Assembly: GCF_021545335.1 (NCBI RefSeq)
Contig: NZ_CP089312.1
Location: 2,232,001 to 2,296,000, forward strand
DNA length: 64,000 nucleotides
Origin: Streptomyces sp. GQFP
Lineage (GTDB): Bacteria > Actinomycetota > Actinomycetes > Streptomycetales > Streptomycetaceae
Reading direction: 5' to 3'
Shown: positions 1-7,935 of the stretch, one piece after another
How positions within the stretch are numbered: position 1 is the stretch's first letter
Layout: every line of letters starts with the position of its first letter
Program-made: the position numbers and the translations under genes
Notes under the pieces: model-generated
What the model was told of the DNA's origin: nothing
Seen by the model: the letters and a program-made list of their open reading frames with translations, nothing else
The model's database searches: none

Positions 1-477
1 GCCGCGCAACGTCACGCGCTCAACGCATTGCACAAGCGGCTCGACCACCTGGAACAGTCCGCGCTCACGCAACGCCACACCAACCTGGCACACCAACAGC
101 GCCTTCACTGGGAACTGCTGAGCAAGGCGATCGACAGGCCCGAGCTGGCCGAAGTGCTGGACATCTTCGAGATACCGGCCTCCCCCGAGAAACGGAAGCA
201 GTACCTCTTCGCCAACGCCCTGTACACCAATGCCCTTTTCTACTACCGCATCGGCAACCTGAGTCGCGAGGAGTTCTTCGGGCACCTACGCGGTCACCTC
301 CAGAACCCCGTATTCAGGGAGTACTGGTACGCCACGCGGGGGCAGCGGGCGACCATCCCCGGCGATTCGGACGAGGCCGAGTTGGGGCACATGATCGACG
401 ATCTCCTGCGCCAACTGGAGGATGCGGACATCGACGAGTGGTGGGTGGTCGGCGATCCCCCGGGCTCCGACGAGTAG
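1..477 (+). CDS. DUF6082-like protein, 5' end cut by window edge
   Basis: The frame is open from base 1, so the true start lies to the left; at least 158 residues are visible. The protein is soluble, with no membrane segment or signal peptide in the visible part. It is rich in aromatic and charged residues (LFYYRIGNL, FREYWYATRG) and has an acidic C-terminus. This pattern resembles the DUF6082 family of actinobacteria, whose function is unknown. It ends about 225 bases before a second small gene on the same strand. The family call rests on pattern memory only. Confidence 0.6.
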   Translation, partial: AAQRHALNALHKRLDHLEQSALTQRHTNLAHQQRLHWELLSKAIDRPELAEVLDIFEIPASPEKRKQYLFANALYTNALFYYRIGNLSREEFFGHLRGHLQNPVFREYWYATRGQRATIPGDSDEAELGHMIDDLLRQLEDADIDEWWVVGDPPGSDE

Positions 478-701
478 CGCACGCCAGAAATCACACCCAC
501 GGGCCATAACGAACGGGTCAAGTTCCCAGTTGTCCCAGGCGGCACTGGGGTTGACTCACACGTGATCGCGCAGGGCAACTCCACAAGACCGTCGCCCACG
601 CCGCCGGATTTCGACGCGCACGCCCCACAGGGCCGCCTTCGTCCCGCAGCAGTCGTGCGCAGACTTCTTTCCGCCCGCGAGACGTGAAAAGGAAATCAAC
701 A

Positions 702-941
702 GTGAGCAAGATTGTCCGTCGGATCGGTGTGCCTCCTGTCGACCGGGGGAGCACAGGGGGCGGAAATTGCCCCGATATCTTCGAGTTGTCCGACGGAAGT
801 TTCGCTGTCATCGGCACCGATGCCACCGAATCACTCGACCCCGACCTTCCTTCCGATGCGTCTCGCGCCGACTACGAAAGAATCGTAGTCATTACTCGCG
901 AAACCCTTATTCGCGCCAAGGCCGACATTCCAGATCTCTAG
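702..941 (+). CDS. small conserved actinobacterial protein, function unknown
   Basis: This is a 79-residue soluble protein containing FELSDGSFAVIGTDAT, a sequence typical of small Streptomyces proteins often found near helix-turn-helix regulators and DUF397-type genes. An in-frame GTG exists at 684, but GTG 702 is preferred because AAGGAAA lies about 8 bases upstream of it. No catalytic motif, membrane segment or signal peptide is visible. The preceding gene is on the same strand, but the 224-base gap argues against tight coupling. No function is assigned. Confidence 0.6.
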   Translation: MSKIVRRIGVPPVDRGSTGGGNCPDIFELSDGSFAVIGTDATESLDPDLPSDASRADYERIVVITRETLIRAKADIPDL

Positions 942-958
942 CACCGACCGGACGAGGT

Positions 959-988
959 GACCCGGCCCGCTCGACGCGGCGCCGGGTC
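959..988. terminator. bidirectional terminator hairpin
   Basis: GACCCGGC (959-966) pairs perfectly with GCCGGGTC (981-988) across a 14-base loop. It lies between the converging ends of the small gene (stop 941) and the citrate synthase (stop 997), so it can serve both strands. There is no U-tract, as is common in Streptomyces. Confidence 0.55.
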
Positions 989-996
989 GCAGTCGT

Positions 997-2172
997 TCAG
1001 GCGACGGCCGGCACCGCCACCGGCGCCACAGGCCCCACATACCGCGCCGCCGGCCGAATGATCTTCGAGTCCTCCGCCTGTTCCAGGATGTTGGCGCTCC
1101 AGCCCACCACCCGAGCCGCCGCGAACGTCGGCGTGAACATCTCGCGTGGCAGACCGCACAGTTCCATGACCACGCCCGCGTAGAACTCGACGTTCGTGTG
1201 CAGTTCCCGGCCCGGCTTCAGTTCGGCCAGGATCGCCTCCACCCGCCGTTCGACCTCGACCGCCAGGTCCACCAGCGGGCCACCGAACTGCTCGGCGATG
1301 CCCCGGAGCATGCGGGAGCGGGGATCCTCGGTGCGGTAGACCGGGTGACCGAAGCCCATGATGCGGTCACCGGCGAGGACGCGTTCGCGGATCCAGCCGT
1401 CGATGCGGTCCGCCGTGCCGATCGCGTCCAGGGTGTCCAGCGCACGGCTCGGGGCACCGCCGTGCAGCGGGCCCGAAAGGGCTCCCACCGCTCCCACCAG
1501 AGACGCCGCCACATCCGCCCCGGTCGACGCGATGACCCTCGCCGTGAATGTTGATGCATTGAATCCGTGATCAATGGTTGAGATCAAGTATTGCTCGATC
1601 GCCCTGGCGTGCAGCGGGTCCGGCTCCGACCCCGTCAACATGTACAGGTAGTTGGCCGCATACGGGAGGTCGTCCCGAGGCTCCACCGGGTCGAGACCCC
1701 GCCCCAGCCGATACAGCGCCGTCAGCACGGCGGGTACGGCCGCCGAGGCGACCAGGGCGTCCGCCCGTCGCTGCTCCGCGTCGATGTCGTACACGGGCCG
1801 GAAGCCCTTCGCCGCACCGAGCAGCGACAGCGCCGTACGCATTCCGGCCAGCGGTCCGGACCGGCCACTCGCCGCCGCGATCGCGGGCAGCGCCGCCCGT
1901 ACCTCGTCGGGCAGCCGCCGCAGCGCCGCGGTCTCGGCGGTGAAGGCGGCGAGACGGTCCCCGTCCGGCAGATCGCCGTGGACCAGGAGGTGCCAGACGT
2001 CCTCGAAGCCGCGGGTCTGCGCGAGTTCGACGGCGGAGTACTGGCGGTAGTGGTAAAAGCCCTCACGCCCCCGGACGTCACCAATTCGGGTGTCGGTGAC
2101 GACGACGCCCGCGAGCCCTCGCGGTACGTCGACAGCGGTGGTCGCCACTGCAGCGGCCTGGTTGATCGGCAT
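997..2172 (-). CDS. citrate synthase / 2-methylcitrate synthase family protein
   Basis: This 391-residue protein has the length and motifs of a bacterial citrate synthase, which condenses oxaloacetate with acetyl-CoA (or propionyl-CoA). Visible motifs are the histidine region HGFNASTFTARV, the GFGHPVYRTEDPRSRML loop with the second histidine, and NVEFYAGVVMELCGLP near the C-terminus. In the last motif Glu stands where well-studied citrate synthases have catalytic Asp (NVDFY); this may be a subfamily trait. The start has GGGAGG about 5 bases upstream. It is transcribed divergently from a second citrate synthase homologue, with palindromes between them. It is probably not the main TCA enzyme, but the substrate cannot be settled from sequence. 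Confidence 0.88.
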   Translation of the reverse strand: MPINQAAAVATTAVDVPRGLAGVVVTDTRIGDVRGREGFYHYRQYSAVELAQTRGFEDVWHLLVHGDLPDGDRLAAFTAETAALRRLPDEVRAALPAIAAASGRSGPLAGMRTALSLLGAAKGFRPVYDIDAEQRRADALVASAAVPAVLTALYRLGRGLDPVEPRDDLPYAANYLYMLTGSEPDPLHARAIEQYLISTIDHGFNASTFTARVIASTGADVAASLVGAVGALSGPLHGGAPSRALDTLDAIGTADRIDGWIRERVLAGDRIMGFGHPVYRTEDPRSRMLRGIAEQFGGPLVDLAVEVERRVEAILAELKPGRELHTNVEFYAGVVMELCGLPREMFTPTFAAARVVGWSANILEQAEDSKIIRPAARYVGPVAPVAVPAVA

Positions 2173-2206
2173 GGTTCCTCCCTGAACTTGATTCGACTGT
2201 CCATGA

Positions 2207-2240
2207 TTGACTGAAACGATGTCAATATTGATTGAATCAA
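2207..2240. promoter_or_regulatory. nested palindromes between divergent citrate synthase genes
   Basis: Three overlapping symmetrical elements lie here: TTGAC...GTCAA (2207-2211 with 2221-2225), the perfect 10-mer TCAATATTGA (2222-2231), and TTGATT-G-AATCAA (2228-2240). The block is AT-rich for this genome and lies between the two divergent starts. It is a plausible operator, and the helix-turn-helix domain of the right-hand gene is an obvious candidate binder. That pairing is inference. Confidence 0.55.
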
Positions 2241-2270
2241 TGCTCAGTCCATACGGATACGGTGACCCTC

Positions 2271-3527
2271 ATGCGCGATCAAGACCCCGCCCCCGACCAC
2301 ACCGGCCGGCGGCTGAGCACCAAGGAGACCGCCGAGTTGCTCGGCGTGAAGCCCGAGACTGTGTACGCGTACGTGAGCCGCGGTCAGCTCAGCAGCCGTC
2401 GCGATCCCAGTGGCCGCGGCAGCACCTTCGACGCCAAGGAGGTGGAGGCGCTCGCCCGCCGCAACAAGCGGGAAAGCGCCGCGAGTTCGGGCTCCGGCGG
2501 TGAGCTGTCGGTACGGACCCGGCTCACCCTCATCGACAAGGACCGGTACTACTTCCGGGGCGTCGACGCCGCCGAACTGGCCGCGCGTCACTCCTACGAA
2601 GAGGTCGCCGAGTGGCTGTGGACCGGCACCCTGCGCCCCGGGGTCACCTTCACCGCCCCCAAGGCCTCCGTCGCCGCCGCCCGCCGCTCCGTCAACGCGC
2701 TGCCCGAGCACAGCGACCCGGTCGACCGGCTCCGCGTCGCCGCGATCGCCGCGGCGGCGGCCGACCCGCTCCGCTTCGACCTCTCCGCGGACACCGTCCT
2801 GGGCACCGCCCGCACCCTCATCCCCACCCTCGTCGCCGCCCTGCCGACACTCTCACCGGGCCACCGTGACGAGGGCCCGCTGGCCCACCGCCTCTGGCCC
2901 CGGCTCGCCTTCCGGGTCCCCGACGAGGCATCACTGCGCACCCTGGACACGGCTCTCGGCCTGCTCGTCGACCACGACCTGGCCGCCTCGACCCTCGCCG
3001 TACGCGTCGCCGCGTCCGCCCGCGCGCACCCCTACGCGGCCGTCTCGGCCGGCCTCGGCGTCCTCGAGGGCCCGCTGCACGGCGCCGCCAGCGGCCTGGC
3101 CCACAAGATGCTCCTGGCCGTGCTCGAAGAGGGCGACGCGGCTCCCGTGGTCGCGGACGAGCTGCGTGTGGGCCGCCGCGTCCCCGGGCTCGGCCACCGG
3201 ATCTACCCCGGCGAGGACCCACGCGCGCGTGCCCTCTTCACCCTCCTTGAGGAGATGCCCCAGGCCGAACCCGCCCTCGCCGCCGCCCGCGACATCGTGA
3301 CCACCGCCGCCCGCCACACCCCGCTGCACGCCAACGTGGACCTCGCCCTGGCCGTGTTCACGGTCGCCTGCGGCATGGGCGCGTCGGCAGGCGAGACGAT
3401 CTTCGCCGTGGCCCGTACGGCGGGCTGGATCGCGCACGCCCTGGAGGAGTACGACGAGCGCCCCCTGCGGATGCGTCCGTCCGGAACCTACGTGGGCGAG
3501 CGCCCTCCGCAACCGCTCCCGGAGTAG
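2271..3527 (+). CDS. citrate synthase-like protein with N-terminal helix-turn-helix
   Basis: This is a 418-residue protein. Residues about 12-60 form a MerR/excisionase-like helix-turn-helix (STKETAELLGVKPETVYAYV), followed by a full citrate synthase-like domain with GLGHRIYPGEDPRARAL and HANVDLALAVFTVACG, where the catalytic-type Asp is kept. ATG 2271 is preferred over an upstream TTG because GGTGA lies about 6 bases before it and it starts just before the DNA-binding domain. The fusion suggests an enzyme, or former enzyme, acting as a metabolite-responsive regulator. It may control itself and the divergent homologue through the palindromes between them. Enzymatic activity is uncertain. Confidence 0.85.
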   Translation: MRDQDPAPDHTGRRLSTKETAELLGVKPETVYAYVSRGQLSSRRDPSGRGSTFDAKEVEALARRNKRESAASSGSGGELSVRTRLTLIDKDRYYFRGVDAAELAARHSYEEVAEWLWTGTLRPGVTFTAPKASVAAARRSVNALPEHSDPVDRLRVAAIAAAAADPLRFDLSADTVLGTARTLIPTLVAALPTLSPGHRDEGPLAHRLWPRLAFRVPDEASLRTLDTALGLLVDHDLAASTLAVRVAASARAHPYAAVSAGLGVLEGPLHGAASGLAHKMLLAVLEEGDAAPVVADELRVGRRVPGLGHRIYPGEDPRARALFTLLEEMPQAEPALAAARDIVTTAARHTPLHANVDLALAVFTVACGMGASAGETIFAVARTAGWIAHALEEYDERPLRMRPSGTYVGERPPQPLPE

Positions 3528-3613
3528 CCCGACCACGCCCGGAGCCACCGCCAACCACCCCCAACCCCCCTGAACCACCCGTTCCGCGCGGCTGGAAGTC
3601 ATCCCGCTCCAAG

Positions 3614-3632
3614 TCAGGTTAGGCTCACCTCT
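3614..3632 (+). promoter_or_regulatory. iron box (DmdR/IdeR-type operator)
   Basis: TCAGGTTAGGCTCACCTCT matches the actinobacterial iron-box consensus TTAGGTTAGGCTCACCTAA at 16 of 19 positions, with the whole central part identical. It ends directly against the GTG at 3633. Either the message is leaderless, or the repressor sits over the transcription start. DmdR/IdeR with Fe2+ would be the expected repressor. Confidence 0.75.
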
Positions 3633-4571
3633 GTGAGTAGGTGCGCGACCGTCTCCCGGGACCTCGACGAGCCCATCGCGGGAACCGCGGCGACCGCGAG
3701 GACGTGGCTGCTGCTGGAGCAGCCCGGCCCCTGGGGTGCCCAGGCGCTCACCATGAGCCACCTGGACCCCGCGCTCGGCCGCGCCCTGGAGAAGGCCGCG
3801 GAGGGCACCGGCGTACGGATCGCGCTGATCCGCCGCCCCGGCCGCCACGCCGACTTCGGGACGCCCGCCGTACGGCAGGTGTACGCGGCCCACACCACGC
3901 CCGGAAGCGCCTGGCTGCACGGCGCCACGACCCGCACCCCCGAGGAACTGCTCGGCCTCGACTTCGCCGCGCTCGGCAAGGGTGACCCGCGATCCTTCGA
4001 CGCCGCGCTCCAGGGGCGGCCGCACACCGGCGATCCCCTCGCGCTCGTCTGCACCAACGGCAAGCGCGACCGCTGCTGCGCGCTGCTCGGCCGTCCCCTC
4101 GCGGCCGAACTGGCCGCCTCCGGCGTCGAGGGCGCCTGGGAGGTCACGCACCTCGGCGGACACCGTTTTTCGCCGACGCTGCTCGTCCTGCCGTACGGCT
4201 ACGCCTACGGCCGCGCCCAGGCACCGCACGTCAAGGAGATCCTCCAGGGCGTGCGCGAAGGGCGGGTCGTCGTGGAGGGCTGCCGCGGCGGCTCCGCCTG
4301 GGAGCGGCCCGGACAGGCCGCGGAACTCGCCGTCCGCTCGGCTGCGCGCGAGGACACGGCGGACGCGCTGAGCGTCGTACGGACGGACGGCTCGGCCCCG
4401 CTCTGGAAGGTGACCGTCGCGCACACGGACGGGCGCCGGTGGAGTGTCGAGGTCGCCCAGAGCGCCTCCGCGCCGCCTCGTCCGGAGAGCTGCGGATCGG
4501 CGCTGGGTTCGCCGGCGCGGATGGATGTGGTGTCGGTGCGCGAACTGGAGCCGACGGCTCCCACGCGCTGA
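3633..4571 (+). CDS. sucrase/ferredoxin-like family protein
   Basis: This 312-residue soluble protein matches the Suc_Fer-like family, which has a thioredoxin-like [2Fe-2S] ferredoxin fold. Visible are CTNGKRDRCCALLGRP, with the cysteines expected to bind iron-sulfur, and HLGGHRFSPTLLVLPYGYAYG, the second conserved block. The start is GTG 3633, with no Shine-Dalgarno sequence, because an iron box occupies the bases just upstream; a leaderless message would explain this. A start further inside is possible, but the N-terminal sequence before the first conserved block is normal for the family. Iron-starvation induction is inferred from the operator. The redox partner is unknown. Confidence 0.82.
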   Translation: MSRCATVSRDLDEPIAGTAATARTWLLLEQPGPWGAQALTMSHLDPALGRALEKAAEGTGVRIALIRRPGRHADFGTPAVRQVYAAHTTPGSAWLHGATTRTPEELLGLDFAALGKGDPRSFDAALQGRPHTGDPLALVCTNGKRDRCCALLGRPLAAELAASGVEGAWEVTHLGGHRFSPTLLVLPYGYAYGRAQAPHVKEILQGVREGRVVVEGCRGGSAWERPGQAAELAVRSAAREDTADALSVVRTDGSAPLWKVTVAHTDGRRWSVEVAQSASAPPRPESCGSALGSPARMDVVSVRELEPTAPTR

Positions 4572-4685
4572 TCGCGCAACGTAGAGGACAGCCGTCGTCC
4601 ACCCGTCAAGCACCCCGTACACGTACTGATCAAGGGATCCACGTCACATCCCACTACGGCACAACCCACTCGTCCCCGTACCTTC

Positions 4686-6398
4686 ATGGGTATGAGCCCC
4701 ACTCCCCCCGTACGCCGCCTGCGCCTCGGTCTGCCGCGGCGGATGTTCTCGCAGGTGCTGCTGATGCAGGTGGCGATCGCCGCGGGAGTCGCGGTGCTCG
4801 CGACCGGGCTGTTCCTCGCACCGCTCAGTGATCAGCTGGACGACCAGGCGATGCGCAGGGCGCTGGCGATCGCGCAGACCACAGCGGCCCAGCCGCAGAT
4901 CGCCGAGGATCTGCAGGGAAGCGAGCCGTCGGTCGACGGGCCGGTGCAGACCGAGGCGGAGCGGATCCGGAAGGCCAGCGGGGCCGAGTACGTCGTGGTG
5001 ATGGACATGCGGGGCGTGCGCTGGTCGCACACGGACCCGGCGGAGATCGGCAAGGTCGTCTCCACCGACCCCCGCGAGGCCCTGGCCGGCAAGGAGGTCA
5101 TGGAGATCGACAGCGGCACCCTGGGCCGCTCGGCCCGGGGCAAGGTGCCGCTGCGCGACACCGACGGCAGGATCGTCGGGGCGGTCTCGGTCGGCATCGA
5201 GTACGACAGTGTGCGCGCCCGGCTGATCCACGCGATCCCGGGACTGTTCGCGTACGCGGGCGGCGCCATGGCCGTGGGTGCCCTGGCCGCCTGGGTGATC
5301 TCCCGGAGGGTGCACCGGCAGACCCGGGACCTGGCCTTCTCGGACATCGCGGCGCTGCTCGCGGAACGTGAGGCCGTGCTGCACGGCATCCGCGAGGGTG
5401 TCGTCGCCCTGGACCGCGCGGGCCGCGTACGGCTCCTCAACGACGAGGCGCAGCGCCTGCTGGGCATCGGCGAGGAGGCCGTCGGCCGCTCCCTGGACAA
5501 GGCGCTCGGCGCCGGACGTACGACCGATGTGCTGGCCGGCCGGGTGACCGGCACCGACCTGCTCACCGTGCGCGGCCAGCGTGTCCTGGTCGCCAACCGC
5601 ATGCCCACCGACGACGGGGGCGCCGTCGCCACCCTGCGCGACCGCACCGAGCTGGAGCAGCTCGGCCGCGAACTGGACTCCACGCACGGTCTGCTCGACG
5701 CCCTGCGCGCCCAGGACCACGAACACGCCAACCGCATGCACACCCTGCTGGGACTGCTCGAACTGGAGATGTACGACGACGCCGTGGAGTTCGTCGGTGA
5801 GGTGGTCGGCGACCACCGGGCCACCGCGGAGCAAGTCGCCGAGAAGATCCGCGATCCGCTGCTCGCCGCGCTGCTGGTCGGCAAGGCCACCGTGGCGGCG
5901 GAGCGCGGGGTCGCCCTGTGGGTCTCGGACCGGACGCTGCTCCCGAACCGGCTGATCGACCCCCGGGAGCTGGTCACGGTCGTCGGCAACCTGGTCGACA
6001 ACGCGCTGGACGCCGTCGCCGGCACTCCGCACGCGCGCGTGGAGGTCGAACTGCGCGCGGAGGGCCGTACCGCGGTCCTCAGAGTGCGGGACACCGGGCC
6101 CGGAATCCCGGCGGAACAGCGTGAGTTGATCTTCACGGAGGGGTGGTCCACGAAGAAGCCCCCGGCGCACGGCAAGCGCGGAATCGGGCTCCCCCTGGTA
6201 CGTCGCCTCGCGGAGCGGCAGGGCGGCAGCGCGCGCGTGGCCGACGCCGAGGGCGGGGGCGCGGAGTTCACCGTCGTCCTGCCGGAGGCACTCGCGGAGC
6301 CGGACCCGGCGCCGGAACAAGTGCGGTTCCCGGACACGGGACGGCCCCTGGAGCCGGCCGCCACCACCGCCCCCGCTGCTGAGGAGGAGTCGAGATGA
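4686..6398 (+). CDS. CitA/DcuS-type sensor histidine kinase
   Basis: This 570-residue kinase has membrane segment 1 at about 22-46, an extracytoplasmic PAS-type sensor at about 47-180, membrane segment 2 at about 183-207, and a cytoplasmic PAS region to about 310. The SpoB-type phosphoacceptor helix contains DHEHANRMHTLLGLLEL (His about 345). The ATPase domain has NLVDNALDAV and DTGPGIP. The architecture is that of kinases sensing citrate or C4-dicarboxylates; the ligand here is unknown. Its TGA overlaps the ATG of the next gene, so the pair is translationally coupled. Start ATG 4686 has a second ATG two codons later and no strong ribosome site. Confidence 0.9.
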   Translation: MGMSPTPPVRRLRLGLPRRMFSQVLLMQVAIAAGVAVLATGLFLAPLSDQLDDQAMRRALAIAQTTAAQPQIAEDLQGSEPSVDGPVQTEAERIRKASGAEYVVVMDMRGVRWSHTDPAEIGKVVSTDPREALAGKEVMEIDSGTLGRSARGKVPLRDTDGRIVGAVSVGIEYDSVRARLIHAIPGLFAYAGGAMAVGALAAWVISRRVHRQTRDLAFSDIAALLAEREAVLHGIREGVVALDRAGRVRLLNDEAQRLLGIGEEAVGRSLDKALGAGRTTDVLAGRVTGTDLLTVRGQRVLVANRMPTDDGGAVATLRDRTELEQLGRELDSTHGLLDALRAQDHEHANRMHTLLGLLELEMYDDAVEFVGEVVGDHRATAEQVAEKIRDPLLAALLVGKATVAAERGVALWVSDRTLLPNRLIDPRELVTVVGNLVDNALDAVAGTPHARVEVELRAEGRTAVLRVRDTGPGIPAEQRELIFTEGWSTKKPPAHGKRGIGLPLVRRLAERQGGSARVADAEGGGAEFTVVLPEALAEPDPAPEQVRFPDTGRPLEPAATTAPAAEEESR

Positions 6399-7075
6399 TC
6401 GAGGTCCTGGTAGTGGACGACGACATCCGGGTGGCGCGCGTCAACGCCGCCTATGTGGAGAAGGTGCCCGGTTTCCATGTCGCGGGAGAGGCGCACAGCG
6501 CGGCCGAGGCACTGCGGCAACTGGAGGCGCTGCCGCAGCTGGACCTCGTCCTGATGGACCACTACCTGCCGGACGACACGGGCCTCTCGGTCGTCCAGGA
6601 GATGCGCCGACGCGGCCACGAGACCGACGTGATCATGGTGACGGCGGCCCGTGACGTGTCGACCGTGCAGGCGGCGATGCGGCAGGGGGCGCTGCAGTAC
6701 CTGGTCAAGCCGTTCGCCTTCGCGGGACTGCGTTCCAAGCTGGAGGCATACGCGGAACTGCGCCGCACCCTCGACGGCGGCGGCGAGGCCGAACAGGCCG
6801 AGGTGGACCGGATCTTCGGCGCCTTGTCCTCCGGCCCCGAGCCCGAACTGCCCAAGGGGCACTCCCCCACCACCGCGGAACTCGTGCGCCGCGCCCTGGT
6901 GAACGCCGAAGGCCCCCTGTCCGCCCAGGAGATCGCCGAACGGACAGGGGTGAGCCGACAGACCGCCCAGCGCTATCTGAAGCTCCTGGAGCGCACGGGA
7001 CGAGCCAGACTGACCCTCAAGTACGGCGACGCGGGCCGCCCCGAACACCGTTACGTGTGGGCGACCCGCCCCTGA
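6395..7075 (+). CDS. response regulator, CitB/DcuR family
   Basis: This 226-residue regulator has a receiver domain with acidic pocket VVDDD and phosphoacceptor Asp about 55 (LMDHYLPD). The conserved Lys is in QYLVKPF, and the C-terminal helix-turn-helix is AQEIAERTGVSRQTAQRYL. It overlaps the kinase stop by four bases (ATGA), the usual sign of a cognate pair. It probably controls uptake or use of a di- or tricarboxylate; the nearby citrate synthases and acetate-type symporter are possible targets, but no binding site was identified. Confidence 0.92.
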   Translation: MIEVLVVDDDIRVARVNAAYVEKVPGFHVAGEAHSAAEALRQLEALPQLDLVLMDHYLPDDTGLSVVQEMRRRGHETDVIMVTAARDVSTVQAAMRQGALQYLVKPFAFAGLRSKLEAYAELRRTLDGGGEAEQAEVDRIFGALSSGPEPELPKGHSPTTAELVRRALVNAEGPLSAQEIAERTGVSRQTAQRYLKLLERTGRARLTLKYGDAGRPEHRYVWATRP

Positions 7076-7175
7076 GGAACCCGGAGAACCGACAGCGGAG
7101 GACCACAGATGTGGCGCATGCCACAACATCCGCCTTCTGGGCGCAAACCGCTCCTCTGCTTGCAAGAGTGGTCCG

Positions 7176-7868
7176 ATGATTGACGTCCTGGTGGTGGACG
7201 ACGACCTCCGAGTCGCGGAGATCAACACCAAGTACGTGGAGAAGGTCCCCGGATTCAGAGTCGCCGCCCGCGCCCACAACGCTGCCGAGGCCCTGGCCGC
7301 CGTACAGCGCGGCACCATCGACCTGGTCCTGCTCGACCACTACCTGCCCGACCGGACGGGACTCGAACTGGTCCACCTCATGCGGGAACAGGGCCACTGC
7401 ACCGATGTCATCATGATCACCGGGGCGAGTGACGTGGTGACCGTACAGACCGCGATGCGCCTGGGCGCCCTGCACTACCTGGTCAAGCCGTTCACCTTCA
7501 CCGCGCTGCGCACCCGCCTGGAGTCCTACGCCGCCCTGCGCCGCACCGTCGACCACGTCGGCGACCGGAACCACACCTGCCAGGAGCAGGTCGACCAGAT
7601 CTTCGGCGCCCTGCGCACCCCGCCCGCTCCCGCCTCCCCCGGCCTGCCGAGCGGCCACTCGGAACCGACCACGGACCTCATCTGCGGCGTGCTCCACCGC
7701 GCCGGCCACGCCCTCTCGGCCCACGAGGTGGCCGCCGAGACGGGCCTGAGCCGCTCCACGGCCCAGCGCTACCTCCGCCACCTGGAACAGGCGGGCCGCC
7801 TCCGCCTCTCCCTCAAGTACGGCGACACGGGCCGCCCCGAACACCGGTACGCATGGGTGGCCCCCTGA
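7176..7868 (+). CDS. second CitB/DcuR-family response regulator (tandem paralogue)
   Basis: This 230-residue protein is clearly paralogous to the regulator just upstream. It shares VEKVPGF and DHYLPD (Asp about 54), HYLVKPF, and the C-terminal SRSTAQRYLRHLEQAGRLRLSLKYGD helix region. It sits 100 bases downstream with its own start and no second kinase. Either it takes phosphate from the same kinase, or its partner is elsewhere. The receiver pocket (VVDDD, Asp, Lys) is intact, so it is likely a working receiver. It faces the symporter gene across a palindromic spacer. Confidence 0.9.
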   Translation: MIDVLVVDDDLRVAEINTKYVEKVPGFRVAARAHNAAEALAAVQRGTIDLVLLDHYLPDRTGLELVHLMREQGHCTDVIMITGASDVVTVQTAMRLGALHYLVKPFTFTALRTRLESYAALRRTVDHVGDRNHTCQEQVDQIFGALRTPPAPASPGLPSGHSEPTTDLICGVLHRAGHALSAHEVAAETGLSRSTAQRYLRHLEQAGRLRLSLKYGDTGRPEHRYAWVAP

Positions 7869-7885
7869 GCGGCTCGCCCGCTCTT

Positions 7886-7903
7886 CACTGTCGTACGACA
7901 GTG
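7886..7903. terminator. perfect 18-base palindrome, probable bidirectional terminator
   Basis: CACTGTCGTACGACAGTG is its own reverse complement and lies in the 67-base gap between two converging genes (stops at 7868 and 7936). A partial second copy, GTCGTACGACCGTG, follows at 7909-7922. The position suggests a terminator. The zero-base loop is unusual for one, so a protein-binding site is an alternative. Confidence 0.45.
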
Positions 7904-7935
7904 AGGAAGTCGTACGACCGTGAAATGGCCGCCCG

